A stretch of 64,000 nt of DNA, taken from assembly GCA_008638375.1 (NCBI GenBank), contig CM018036.1:3136001-3200000 (forward strand), given 5' to 3'. A model generated the notes under the pieces. The model was not told the origin of the DNA and ran no database searches. It saw only the letters and a program-made list of their open reading frames with translations. Below, in pieces: positions 1-14,206 of the stretch (position 1 is the first letter of the stretch; each line of letters begins with the position of its first letter). Position numbers and translations under genes: made by a program. This DNA comes from Nyssa sinensis. Taxonomy: Eukaryota > Streptophyta > Magnoliopsida > Cornales > Nyssaceae.

Positions 1-2287
1 TTCAAACAATTGAATGACTGTTTGACTCGATCAATTTCTTGGGATTACACTAATAATTGATGAGCTAATTTCCAACTCTCGGGAGTGATGAAAGACGTCT
101 TCTTTCGTGCAAGTTGGGTCAATCCCAAGAGAAACAGAATCTATTAGAAGCCCATAAGCCAATGTTTTGAAAGCCGGTCATCACAAAACTTGGCCCAACA
201 CTAATTCTTCATCATCTAGGATTATGGGTTTCCAATTTCATATATGAAGCCCATTAACCAATACCTATTGTAACAAGGCCACCAAGCCCATCATTCTTTG
301 GGGTTCCATAGATATTCTACTCATTCCAAATCATTGAAGGGGATCCCTAAAACTAAAAAGACATGCTACTTGGGCCCTAATAGTGGCCCTAAATATCTAC
401 CATTGCTTTTATTTTACAAATGTCGACTCTCTTAGGTTGGCTTAGCTTAGAAATTTCTAACTTTGAATAGCATTGCTCATGGCTAGGACCGTAAAATGAG
501 CTGAACTATTTGAGCTTGGCTCATAATCAACTTGGTTGGAAGCTCATTCAAGATTGACTTGTAAGATAAACAAGTCAAACTTAAACATATTTTAAGACTC
601 GTTAATTTATTAAATTTGGCTCGTTAAATAAAAAATAGTATAATATTATATAAAAATTAAGTTACTCGAGTTCAATTCGTTTAGAAGTTCGTTCGAGATT
701 GACTCAATAAATTAACAAGTCACACTTGAATATAATTTGAAACTCGTTTATTTTAGCGAGTCAAATTTAATAACTCAATACTCGATTCGGCTAGACTCAT
801 TTGTCCTGCCTAGGGCCCAATCCAAATTCAACTTAACCAAGGTCCATGGCCTCTTCTGTGGTAGGTTGTAAATGCTAATTAACCAAATGTCAACAGATGG
901 GCCACTCATTCAATATCTAAATCCATGGATCATTTTGATACACATAACTAAGCTGATGTCCACAACTAAAATATCTTCTCCAGACCAATGAAATATCTAA
1001 ATCCATCTATTGTTGTGGCATGACTTTTGCCTTGAATCTCATTGTCTAACTGGGAAATCACTGCAGGGATTGTCATGGGCCAAGGCCCATCATCTCTGGC
1101 CCACAATCTGGTCCATCTCACATCTTGTCAGCACAACTCCTACTGGCTAATTAAGAAAAGCAAGATATGAGATTAATTTGTGGTTTAGATAATTAAGCAC
1201 CGACAAAAAATGACCATATATCACTAAAAAGTTAGCCATGTGTGTCAGGTCAGGTGAGGTCCAGCTGAAAATGGCAAACCAAGAAGGCTGTAGCCAGATC
1301 ATGTTTGGAAATTCTTGATTGCAATGGTTTTCAACTTAGTGTTTGTTTGATTGATTGAATTGTGTAAAAGTACTGTTTGATTAATTAAATAATTAAAGGG
1401 ATTAAGTAACTGTGTAAAAGTATTAATTTGTATTGATTATGTTAAGTTGTTAAGTATTTGGGTGAATATATTTCATAAGTGATTATTTTGTCAAAATTGA
1501 AATTTTAATATTTAAGTGAGCTATTAACAAGTACTTAAAAAGTAGGAAACATTTTTCTTATCCTTCAATATTAATTGTGTGTTTAGAAATGTGTTTTATT
1601 ATTAAAATTATATTATCTAGATAATTAACAATAACTAATTCTAATATTTATAAAGTACAACATTATGAACAATAGTTATAATGTTTTTTGGGTTAATTAC
1701 ACTTTTATATCTTAAAGTTTTAGGATGAAAGTTAACAATTAGACTTTTTTGGATCTTATAGATAGAAAAAATATATCATGAATTTTTTGAATTAAAAAAA
1801 TTATATATTTTAAGGACTTTTTAATATTTTTTCCTTTTTTCTTTGAAAAAGTAAACCTTATGAATGTCTTGTTTTTTGAATTTTATTTTTCTTACTGAAA
1901 AACATGTTGAGAGAGATTTTGGCAGAAAAATAGATATAATTATTTAATAAAGAGAGAATGGGGTATTAAATGTGGGATGGTTAAATAGGGATTTAAAAAG
2001 AGAGACTTAACATTAATTTTCCCAAGTAATTGATAAGAGTCACAAATCAAAGTGTAAGAGAGTAGTTAATTTGCCCACATAAGGTGAATATATATATATA
2101 TATATATATATATTATCAAGATATTTAACCGATATTTAATATTAACAATGGAAATATTAAAAACATGAATTAATTGCATGGCATTACATTTCACTGTTCA
2201 AATTTCTGTAACACATAGCTAAGAAGTTGTGTGGATTTGCCTTTCAAGCCATGATTCCTGTTATATGGTCATCTACATGTTTGAAAG

Positions 2288-2322
<35 letters not shown>

Positions 2323-3137
2323 TTCAAATTTCTGTCACACAGCTAAGAAGTTGTGTGGAATTGCCTTTCAAGCCATGACTCCTGTTATATGGTCATGTAC
2401 ATGTTTGAAAGCATATATATATATTGCCATTTTGCTAGAATAATAGCTGATATTTCCATATTCTTTCAATTTATCTCTTATATAATTTACAGTATTTGAA
2501 TACTCGCTCATGTTTAATTGCAAGAAAAATTGGATTGATATAGACCTTTCAATTAAAATCAACTGACTAAGACAATTAACTACTAAATTGGGCAGCTTAC
2601 GTATGTATGTATATGTATATGTATACACACATAGCCGCTGTATATATAATATACACGATCTCTCTCTAGCACAATTTTAAAGCTGAGCTTCTTTATGCAT
2701 GCATGGATGTTACTTCAACCATGTATTATAAGCAGCAGGCTTCACCCGCCACCAGTTTGATATCTCGGTCAATGATATATCGTCATTTGTGAATCACATG
2801 GAGAAGAATTGGTCCACGGTCCAATCTCTGGAACCAGTTAATAAGACTTTGCACGAGCATATACGATCTCATGAATTGAAGGAGCTCAGCTCCAGCCCTA
2901 GTGATATGATTCTCAGGGCATATCTTTTCCTTGTCTAGGCGTGATCAACGATCCAGTCATGTGCCGGAGACAACTCCATCACGTGTGCCCATATGTGGGA
3001 CCCTTCTTCTGTATCTCATTGCTTTGTCCAAACCAGAGGAAACATATGCTCGGTTGGGAAGAAACATCACCATTAAATATATTGGCATTATAATACGTAA
3101 CCCTGCAGGTAATATATGTATACATATAACATATTCT

Positions 3138-3176
<39 letters not shown>

Positions 3177-4170
3177 ATGTATTATATATGTATATAGATC
3201 TGTATTGTTATATAGCTGTGTCTTGGAGATCATCATCCTCAGAGAGTCAAGGGAAGCCCAACTAACTGAGGCAAACCATATTATTGATGATGGACCATTC
3301 ATGATTAACTGTTCTTTGCTTGACTAATCTTGAACAGAAATGATTATATATGGACTTCTAAATCTTTTTAAAGTAATCACTTTTAAGGAGAAGAATCTCT
3401 ACCTAATCTCAATGAAAATTCTTTTTTGCAACAATTATTGAGATTTGTATTCTCGGGTAGTTAAACTTGGATCTAGCAAACCCTCCAACAAAAAAGAAAA
3501 AGAAAAAAAGAAAACAATTGCATTTGAGCTTGTTCACAAGTTTAATATGCACATACAAGTGTGTGTTATGTATATATGTACATAAATTTTTTTTAATCCC
3601 TTTTATTTAAGTATTTTGACTCACTTTATTTCTTATGTTGTAACCTGAAGTTCTTTCTTATGAGTAAAGAGTCGATTTTATATGAGTTGTCATTGAATTA
3701 TGTAAAAGAGTTTTTTCGAATTTATGTCTATTTAATTTGTTCTTATAATCTCTTTCTAATACATAGTAAATTAATTATTGCTGTCCGTAAACCCGCGATT
3801 CTACGTAAATTTTGTATTTTTTAATTTATTTAAGATTGATTTATTTTTTCATTTTATCCTTTCACTTGGGCCTTCTAATACACTTGACCTCTCAGCAAAA
3901 TATAAAAGAAAGAAAAAACATAGTTGGAGATTTTATTTTATTGGAAACCCTTCCATAGGCCCAAATATTAAAAGTAATAAGGGAAGCATGTGCTCAAATT
4001 CCTATGTCTGTTATAGTAACCCCAACCATAAGACAATGTTTTTAAATCAATATAGTTTGTTTAAGTCTGTTGGGGACTTTGTATTTATACTAACTAATTA
4101 ACTAATTAAGCATGATTCGTATCATTCTTTTGCTTTGCGCTCACATGTATACCAACTTTTTTTCCCCTTC

Positions 4171-4217
<47 letters not shown>

Positions 4218-7200
4218 TGCTGTGTGCGCGCTAACTCTATTAGTGAAAGCAAAGAAAAATAGATTGTCTGATTAGTTTTGTAAGCCATGCATGTGCTAAT
4301 CATAGAGCAATCAGTAAACACTGTGACTTAAACTGTTAAACAACTCTATTCCATGCATCATCATATATATATATATATATATGGCTTGTTATTTTTTGGA
4401 TATCGATCGATTAGAAGAAGTAGAATTAGAATCAACCAGGATAATATTTGTTCGTATATTCCGATTATAGTTTCCCAACCGTCTTACACATATTAAGATT
4501 CTTGTTACATAATATAAATTATTTGTTTTTTTTTAATTGTTTATAAGGATAATGCTCTTGCTAAATTTTTACACTACGGGCACAACTCTACATTGGTCAA
4601 GAAGCATGTGGTCACTTGTGTTACGGCTTAAGTTTTTAGAATAACAGATGAATTAATATTAGAGCACTCGATCTAAGAGTTGTTAGATTCAAGTCTCTTT
4701 CTTTGTTCATTTGTTATAAGATTTGCCCTCACTCGACCTTACTACTGTCAGGGATTTGCACTCGGTTCCTCTAATGTGCCTGTATATTACTCACTTGATC
4801 ATCTTATTATGTCAGGGTAGGGCTGTCAATGAATCAAATTTTGATCCGAATCTGATTCATTTTGGTACGAAATATTTGATCCGATGATCCGATCTGATCC
4901 GAATGTGATAATTTCTTTAGTTAAATGAATCGGATATAGATTAAGCAAATCTGATATATTAATGATTCGATCTGATTAAATATAACATATATATTAATTT
5001 TATATATTATTAATTAAGATATGCAGGTTTATATTTTTTTATAATATGTTAACTATTAAATTATATAAGAATTTATTAAGTTAAATTGACTTGAATTCAT
5101 ATATTTTAAATTTTACATATTATAACATAATATTTTATATACATAAATATATATTAGTATTGTTGTAGGATCGGATCGAATCGGATCAAATTCGATCCTA
5201 TAGTTAACAAATTCAGATATGAATTAAGAATTTATAGATTCGTCGAAAAATTCGATTCGATCTGATAATTTTCTTAATAAATAAGATTCGGATCACCCCT
5301 GATCCAATCCGAATCCGACCCGTTTATAGGCTTATGTCTAGGTTTACATTTTGTTCCTCTTATCACTCATCTTATTACGTCATGATTCACATTTTGTTCC
5401 TCTAGTGTGCCCATATATCTAACTCCATTATCCATATATTCTCTATTCTTCACATGTAAGACGAGATTACTATGTAACGGGAGTGTTAAACAACTTGATA
5501 TAAATTATTGACTAATTTTATAACAACTTAAACTTTTAGAACGATCGGCTAACTAACAACTTGTATATCATCAGCTACACAATTTTTTTTTTTTTTTTTA
5601 TGATTCGATGATTTTAGGGACATGATTTTTACTAAGAAAGTTCAAATATTTTTTAAAATTAAAAAAATTCAAATTAAATTGGTTTGAAAAAAAAAATTAT
5701 TTTAATTGATTGTAATAAAATAAGAATGGAATTCATAATCTCCCCCGGAGGATGCCAGTATTTGTTCAGTCTGCTATAACAATTTTGCTAGTATACATTT
5801 ATTTACAAGTGAGTAGGGCCTAGCTCCTAATGGAGTGTCCTACATTTTTTAAATTTATTTTAGTATTTCCTGCTGCTTACATGGCTTTTTGAACTGGTTG
5901 CTGGGCCATCAAAAGACTATAGTTGACTGTGCTGCAAGTTCATACTGCAGAACTGGACCGACACATGCATGCTCTGAAAGCGCGTCAGTTACCAACTGTC
6001 CATAGTAATATATTCTTCAAGTCAATTAATGCATAAAGTCCCCTACTATCATACATATAATATATATACATCATCATATATCTACTAATGTTACTCTACC
6101 TTGTTTCTATCATCTTATTTATCACTCTCTTTTACTCTTCCTACTCTTCTTATTTTTTGGATGTTATCCGTTGGTGTCAGATATAATACTGTACCCAGAT
6201 TAATAATTATTTGATACATTAACAAATGATTCACATGTCTAATTAATATATTAAATGTTCATTAATTCAAGTATAATGTACTCGAAATTAATTCGTCCCG
6301 GATATAATATTTTACTTGTATTAATAAATATTAGACAAATAAAGAGATGATCTATATATCTTATTAATGTGTTAGACGTTCATTAATCTAAATATAATGT
6401 ACCGAGACTGATAAATAATTTTTTTATCGTACAACTTACTATTGGAGCCTATTCATGTAAGAGTGTGATAAAAACTAAAAAAAAGATGGTAGAATTAGCA
6501 TTGCCGATTATATATTATATATAACACAAATAAATGATCATAGGAAAACCTACTGTTAGAGGGAAAAAAAGGTCTTTTGAAAAGTTAAAGTCATGTTTTT
6601 GAGAAATCATATTCAACTTATATTTCTACTTTATTTTTAATGTGATGTGTCGTTGTATGGCACCTTTGAAAATCACAATTTGAGGAGTTCAAATGTTTTA
6701 CATAGTGATACATCATATTAGGAATACAATTGAGAATATAAATTGACTATCTCTAAGATTTTTACAAGCCATGATCATGACACATTGAATTTTAATCTCT
6801 CACGTTTGTAATTATTTGCATCCTACATTGAATGTGAGCGCACTGATATCTAAGATGAATTTATAGAGACGACACATGACATTTTTAACATAAAGATACC
6901 TTTGAGGATTAAAAGTTCAAAAAAGACAAACTCATAAACATTCACCAATTAAATTGGAAGCATATAATTCCCGGTGAATTGATCGACCATAATATCAAAA
7001 TAAGAATCATTTATGCCGTGTGCCGAGATGGGAATGCAAAGACGATATTCATAGTAAACTTATAAACACGAAACATGACATGCATTAATCAATCGGAACT
7101 TAGCCTAAAAGAATTTTCCATTGTGAAACCTTAGCTTGTTGCTTTTGGGTCTTGACTTGAGAGTTTGTTTCCTGTGTACTGCAAATTTGCCAAACACACT

Positions 7201-7378
7201 GAGGTATGCATGCACAGATGCATGAATGATGATGAATGATGAATGATAAATGATATGACATGGACAAGCATCTCAACAACATACTTTACATGCATTGTAG
7301 TGTTGGAACTATTCAAATAATAATAATTATACACACTTGCTGGCAGAGAACCTCCTCCATCGGGCAAATCACATGGAT
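1..7378. other. Intergenic, repeat-rich, no gene seen
   Basis: No reading frame here has gene-like composition or splice structure. It is AT-rich and holds several (TA)n tracts (about 2090-2113, 4170-4214, 4363-4382), a (GA)n tract at about 3140-3173, and repeat-like blocks. At 480-810 there are repeated ACTCG/CGAGT words. At 4816-5330 the words GATCCGA and TCGGATC recur on both strands, as in a degenerate non-coding transposon. The short frames over the microsatellites are simple-sequence translations. Confidence 0.7.
2197..2416. repeat. Tandem duplication, period about 124 bp
   Basis: A block of about 95 bp containing AAGAAGTTGTGTGG and CCTTTCAAGCCATGA occurs at about 2197-2290 and again at about 2323-2416, with an (AC)n(AT)n microsatellite between. 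The copies differ at only a few positions, so the duplication is fairly recent. Confidence 0.85.
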
Positions 7379-7384
7379 TGTCTC
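7379..7384 (+). promoter_or_regulatory. Canonical auxin-response element TGTCTC
   Basis: TGTCTC lies about 200 bp upstream of the TATA box and 310 bp upstream of the ATG of the IAA19-like gene. This hexamer is the classic ARF-binding site, and Aux/IAA genes are primary auxin-response genes. Use of this copy is inferred from position; a single hexamer can also occur by chance. Confidence 0.5.
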
Positions 7385-7579
7385 CATTCACCAAATCGGA
7401 CGGTCATGAATAATACCCAACAAATCATCTAAGATCAACAGCCCTACGATCTGCCTCACACCCAACTTTAAGATTGCGGGCCTTTAATATAGTTTCAGGC
7501 AATAAGGCCCCCACTTTTGTATCTCATGTGACCGACCACAAACCCTTAGTTGACCTGGCATTGCTCCCATCCCACCATG

Positions 7580-7586
7580 TATAAAA
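7580..7586 (+). promoter_or_regulatory. TATA box of the IAA19-like gene
   Basis: TATAAAA lies about 110 bp before the ATG at 7694. This predicts a transcription start near 7610 and a short, A/C-rich leader. Confidence 0.6.
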
Positions 7587-7693
7587 ACTTTCCGTTTGAT
7601 CAACCAGAATTCCAAAAACCCAATCAAACCCCACTTGACCCTAGAAGAAAAATCTCAACCTAAGAGCAAAAAAGTTGAAACCATTCACCGGAA

Positions 7694-8283
7694 ATGGCAA
7701 AAGAAGGTCTGGGACTCGAGATAACGGAGCTCCGGCTAGGTCTTCCTGGCGGTGTTCCTAGTTCAAATGAGAAGAATGAGAAGAAGAGGGTGTTTTCTGA
7801 TATAGCCGGTGATCGGAATAGCTTCACCGGCGACCACAAAACTGAAAAAAAGAATAATCAAGTTGTTGGGTGGCCGCCGGTGTGTTCTTATCGGAAGAAG
7901 AGCAATGTCCAAGGTCTTGAAGCAACAAAAATGTACGTGAAAGTTAGCATGGATGGTGCTCCATTTCTTCGAAAGATTGATTTGAATGCACACAAAGGGT
8001 ACACCGATCTAGCACTGTCTCTTGAGAAGCTTTTCGGTTGTTTTAGCATTGGTGAGTCGTCTCCCAAGCTTCCCTTCTTCTTGTTTTGATTTATCTTTCT
8101 AGGGCTATTTAACAAAAACTCAAAAAGATCTTAAGAGTACTAATCCATTCATGACCTACAGGATAAACTCTTGATACATAACTTTGACAGATCTGGCCAT
8201 GCAAACTTGCGAACTTAATGATACAATACGAACATACTTTCACATATATATATTCATTTGTGTATGTATGTATGCATATGTGT

Positions 8284-8323
<40 letters not shown>

Positions 8324-10267
8324 GTATGTACAATTTTGTTGGCCCAAAAATTGTTTTGTACCCTTTTATTTTCAATAAAAATGATAGATGTCCATGCTTA
8401 TAACCCACCTGAATTTGTTACACATCTCTTACAGAAGTGGTGTTAAATGGACTGGAAACAGGAGTTGGCTTCATTAATGGATGCCAATTCCGGTAGAGAG
8501 AATTTGGCCTTTTTTCAAAAATAAAAAATAAAAAATCAGCAACTTAATTTATTTACATTTTTTTTTTTTTGCAATATTCCGATCCTTGAATACTTTATCA
8601 ACGTATAAATTATGGAAAATATAACAAATTTAGAGTAATCGAAGAAACAATAAAACTTAACTATTGGCAAAAATAGGTTTGGATTCGACATAGAATAGAA
8701 GGATTCTGTAAAAATTTGCAGAAAAATATAAACCAAAATTTACATCAAAAATTAAAATTAAAGAGACTTCCTAGTTCCTACAAAATGGGCTAATTGCAGC
8801 TAATGAAAATGACCATCCTAATTTCAGTCTAAATTATTAATTAGAGAAAAAAAGAAAAAGAAAGTAAGAATTAATTGGGGTACTAATGGACAGGCGAGGC
8901 GTTGAAAGATGCAGACAGTTCTGAATTTGTTCCCATATATGAAGACAAAGATGGAGACTGGATGCTAGTGGGAGACGTCCCGTGGGAGTAAGTATAGTCC
9001 AAGCATTATTTTTCTTTCTTTATTTATTTTTGGCTTAGATCATCATGACCAGTTATTATGGTATTTAGATTTACGTGATCTTCTGTCTAGCAACGGAGTC
9101 CAAAAGGCTCATCAAAGCAATGATCTAACAATATATATATATATATATATATATATGACTATTGGGACATAAATTTTCATAATTCTTATTTAAATCAAAT
9201 GAAAAGAATAAAATTCATCTATTAGTTACAAAAATATTATTGACACAGATTTTTTTTGAATAATGTGTGTTTATTTTTTATGTAATTTTTTTTTATTAGC
9301 AAAGAAAAAGAGAGAAATTTGGTTTGTTAATTTCTCAACCTGATCTCGAATTCAAATAACTTAATTCTTTATACAATATCACATCATTTATTGACTTATT
9401 AAACAAAGTTTAATTAATTAACAAGATTTAAAATATATTTAAATTTAATTTATTTATTTTATGAACTAATTCAATCACTAATATAATTAATTATAAACTA
9501 AATTTGAATAACTTGAATTCGTTTAATCATGTTATGTTATATAAAAAAAAACAAAGTTAAGTATATGAATCCATTTATATATATATATATATATATATTT
9601 CTTGCCTGCTTGAATATATCTTACAAAAAACACCCTTAATAAATTGCATGACGAATTATTGTTCTAGATGAATGTTGAAAATTGCCTTCATTTCTTACAT
9701 TTGGTTTGCTTTATCTCGTATGTAAATCATGAGTCAATTGGTCCAACTTGACGGTCGTTCCACTGGGCCATAATTCCATTTGAGTCCACACACCACCGCG
9801 TGTTTTACGGGCCAAAAGATTCTATTCCCTTTGTTGAAGAATCTATATTTGTAATCATGTCTTTCTGAAACTAAGAATAGATAACAAACGTGCCTTTAAT
9901 CATCCAAATTATTGATAACAAGAGTAAACTACAAGACAACATTTTGGTGAATTAATAGAAAAGTCTGGGGGCATATTTGTCACTTCAAGCTTTTTTCCCC
10001 TCACACGGCTTCTTTGATTTTACAACTTGCCGACAAACGCGAAGTCACCATAATTATGTCGAATTGGAATGACAAAAATGTCACCGAATGCTATAACTGG
10101 TCGGAGAAAAAACATTATCACTTAGAAGAGAAGTTTTTGACTAGACCACGCTCCTTTTGAAAAAGTTCTTCGACTTTTTACATTTTTAAGGTTTTTAAAA
10201 TTATTTTTATTTTATTTTTTACAATATACAAATGTAGTTCTCTTCTTTCTTTTTTCTTCTTCTTTTT

Positions 10268-10324
<57 letters not shown>

Positions 10325-10450
10325 CTTTTGGAAAAGTTCTTCAACTCTTATTTTTATATTTTTAAGGTTTTTAAAACTATTTTTATTTTATTTTTATTTT
10401 TTAAAATATACAAATGTAGTTTTCTTCTTTCTTTTTTCTTCATCTTTTTC

Positions 10451-10487
<37 letters not shown>

Positions 10488-11728
10488 GTTCAGTGACATT
10501 TCACTATATATTTATTAGATTTGTTAGATCAAGTCAATTATTTTTTGTTATATGAATAAATTATTTAACTCAAAGAAGATTAAAAAATCGACGCAAGCTT
10601 AAATCAGTTGCAGATTTAAGAAAAACTAATGGGTCAACTCCTTTCTCTCTATCGAATTGTGAAATTGTATTTTTATTACTTGTTTTGTAGGATTTTTAAA
10701 AAATTTAGTGCTTGTCCTTTCAAATTGTTATTTTATTTTATATATTTATACGAATCTCTTCTAAATTTTAATATTTATATTTTTACCTCTCTAATTATAA
10801 TTTTTAAATTCACTATCAACTTAAAATCGTGTTATTTCATTTGGTATTATTTTAATTTTTTATTAAATTAAATCATGCGAACAAAACATTAGCATATACC
10901 TTTGTAAGTGAACTAATTACAACACAAAATAGTATACAATTTTTATAAAATAAAAGTCATGAATATACAATTTCACTTGGAAATTTCCCCTCCTACAAAG
11001 CTTTTGGACCACATTTCAAAAGACAAACAGATTGAAAATGTGTTACACAATAATGAAATGACATAGAAGCTTCTCTTTCATGTTATATTGTGTTTGTAAT
11101 TTTCTGGCGCCCCAATGCACTCAAAAATCAAATGGCCTGAAATAATAGAAGCTATTACCATCAAAATTGAAACCTACCACCCTTTGGTGACATGGGATGA
11201 CAACGGCCGACTTGGAACGGAAATCTTTTTTCATATTCTACGTATGTGTTAAAATAAGAAATATATATATATATATATGAATAGAGAATAAAATGACATT
11301 ATTTTTTTTCAAATATATAACTATATCAAGTTTATATAAACTTTTAATAGGTAATTAAAAAATATTATTATAAATATTTATTACATGACACAAAATACGG
11401 TTATTATTATGTTTTATATAATCAGAACAGAGTGCCTTCGTCTCAAACTTTAATAGAATAAACATAATATTTCTTAAACTCGTCCCATTATGAACGAGGA
11501 TATGATAGGTTCAAAGAAAACAAGATAAATTATCATCGATCCCTATGCATGCATATAATAATTACGAACCCTTCTCAGAGGTACAAGACCATTATAAATA
11601 ATTTCCTATCAATAATTTGCAGGATGTTTACTGAATCATGCAAAAGGCTGAGGATCATGAAAATGTCTGATGCTAAGGGTATTGGATTAACTGCAAAAAG
11701 CTCAACTAAGGGGACCTTTCAAAGATGA
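7694..11728 (+). CDS. IAA19: Aux/IAA repressor, IAA19-like (3 exons)
   Basis: Short-lived nuclear repressor of auxin responses. It binds ARF transcription factors through a C-terminal PB1 domain and is degraded through TIR1/AFB when auxin is present. Exons are 7694-8051, 8894-8987 and 11623-11728; they join in frame to 185 residues with clean GT-AG borders. Domain I ([11 protein letters not shown]) is at residues 13-20, the degron [13 protein letters not shown] at 57-69, the PB1 lysine motif YVKVSMDG at 81-88, and the acidic motif YEDKDGDW at 135-142. The start [20 protein letters not shown] and the exact degron match the IAA19 (IAA5/6/19) group as I remember it. The C-terminal tail ([14 protein letters not shown]) is unusual. 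No frameshift is seen, unlike its neighbours. Intron 2 is 2.6 kb and repeat-rich. Paired head-to-tail with the IAA15-like gene. Confidence 0.92.
10154..10490. repeat. Tandem duplication in intron 2 of the IAA19-like gene
   Basis: A unit of about 171 bp starting CTTTTGAAAAAGTTCTTC at 10154 is repeated from 10325. Both copies end in a TTCTTC-rich stretch followed by a microsatellite, (TC)n(TA)n in the first and (TA)n in the second. Confidence 0.8.
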
Positions 11729-12465
11729 ATGCCCAGAAAATCTCTAGTGGAATGGACTATTGGACTGGCCATTTCAATCTTTATTTATCCATTTTGGTGT
11801 TTCTTCAGTATGATTAATTGAGCTATTGTTTCCTTGCTTGCGTAATGTAACGTGTGACTTTGATGTTAGGTGGGATACAAGTAGAACCCTTGATATATTT
11901 GGAAGATAATTTGCCTTCTCATCCTAGATTAAAAAAAAAATTATATATGTATTTAAGACATAAATTTATTCTTAATTATGGATTAATGTGTATTTGAAAT
12001 ATTATGCATTGATGCCCATTTATGTTGCTTCAGATTATGAATAATTGATTCTGAAGAATTGATTTGAGCAAAATCAGTTGTTAATTGGTTCAAAAGTGAT
12101 TGTGGAATATGAATTTTCCTATTTACCTTTTATTTAATAAATACTTTATATAAATATAAATACATTAATATGAAATAAATTCATGAAATATATTATACAT
12201 TATATTTAATAATATATTTTATATATTAAAATTAAAAGGACAAATTTGTAAATTCTCAACACCAAAAATAATGTTTTGACATTGGGCCTATCAACTTCTT
12301 CTCATCATTATTCGATGTAGTGCCACGGTGTCTCACAAAATTTATTATTTTTATTATGATAAATTACTTTCTTATAAATTTCAAAAAGTGATGAAATCTG
12401 TATGAAAAAGCGAATCCTACCACTTTCGATAATCATGTGAAATGATCATATTAGCCAATAACTTC

Positions 12466-12498
<33 letters not shown>

Positions 12499-13166
12499 CA
12501 TGTCATAAGTATCTTGTCCTTTGTGATTACTCTTCTAGTAAATTAATAACTATTCAAAGCATCATGATGATCAAATTTATTAGTGTTGGAAAACCTGTTA
12601 ACTTAATCTAGGGCATGAACTCAAGCTCAAAACTTTCTTAAACTTCTGAAAAAAGAATAAATAGAAAAAAAAATTGAGAATCTGTGGGCTGAAGCCTCCA
12701 TGTTCTGGATCCATGCATGTTCTTATATTCTTGGTGTGAAACAAGCATGATTAATTAGAGTCTCGAATGTGAACTCTAACTTGATTGAAGTTAAAGATAC
12801 AGAATCTAATCTGCATTAGACACTAATTAAACTATAATTTATCATTTAACTCCGACATGATGCAGACTGACCGTTACGAGGGGAGATGATTTTTGACTAA
12901 TTAATTAATTAACTAGATTATTTATAATTTATTAATATTGAATAGATTTGATAATATTGTTTTAGGTCAGATTGGTTACAGTTATACATTGAATCAGAAG
13001 GATTTAAGTCTACATTCTCCATTTTCAATGTAATCCCATTCCCTAACACTATGTGCGACCATAGAATTTGTTGGAAACTTCACCATATATCCTTGACTAC
13101 AACAATTAGTAAGTATAACACTATTTGTTTAGACTCCCCAATTGGTTCCTTGAACTCTGCCAACTT

Positions 13167-13219
<53 letters not shown>

Positions 13220-14160
13220 GGAGTTAGGCCCCTTTATATAGCTTTAGTATTTATAAAAGTTGTCTCAAAAAATATACTTGTGTATTTGGTCAAAATTTAG
13301 ACCTGTTTTTATATTAATTTTATTTTTCAAAACGCGTTATATAGGACTTTTTTCCTACATACATATATTTTTATGCGCTTGCAACAATAACTTCATTCCA
13401 TGTTACCAACCAACAAAAAAAAAAGAAACAATATGAATCATCATGAATTAAGTTACACTTCCATTAACAATGCTTTTCAAATAATATATTTGATGCATGC
13501 AAATTGATTTTGGAGTAGTTGGTTGTTAATATTGTTGTGAAAAAAATGATAAAAAAAACAATAAATCGATCTTAAACGAAAACACAAAACACTCATAAGA
13601 TGCATTTACAAGTAACGATAATCAATCTATTATATATCAAAAATATTACAAAAACAAAACGTTTAAAAACTCGAAAACTCTTTTAACACCCGATGATAGT
13701 TCATATAAAGTCGACTTTCTTCTCATCAAAAGTAACATTAAAAACAATACCCTTTTATATACAAATTAGAAAATAAAAATGAAGAGGTCAAAAAAAAAAA
13801 TTAAATCACATCGAATTATCTACTGGATATAAAAAAAAATTAAAATAAATTTATGATAACCATCCAACAAATATATGTAACTCAGTTGCTAGATTCACAT
13901 GCATTGTAATGGTACTGAATTCTATCAACAAAAATGAGGTTGATAGCAGCCAATTGCATAATTTTCCATGTCTTATCAGATCAAGAAAGTGACAGTATAT
14001 GGTCAGATAGAGACTGAAAGAAATGCTTTTCCATAGTTTGGTAAGACATGAAACTTTTTGATTGTTGCATGATTAATCTTGTTTAACTGATTAAGTTAAA
14101 GATTAGGACCATCATCTAGAAATTTGAAAGTGCATGCACCCATGTTTGTGGCATGTGCTT

Positions 14161-14206
<46 letters not shown>

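Noticed and set aside
2931..3302. Opposite-strand frames around 3140-3173
   Set aside because: They are created by the (GA)n/(TC)n microsatellite (ERERER / LSLSLS) and have no other coding signal.
8109..8446. Several overlapping frames of 60-99 codons in IAA19 intron 1
   Set aside because: They translate (CA)n and (TA)n repeats and lie wholly within a well-defined intron.
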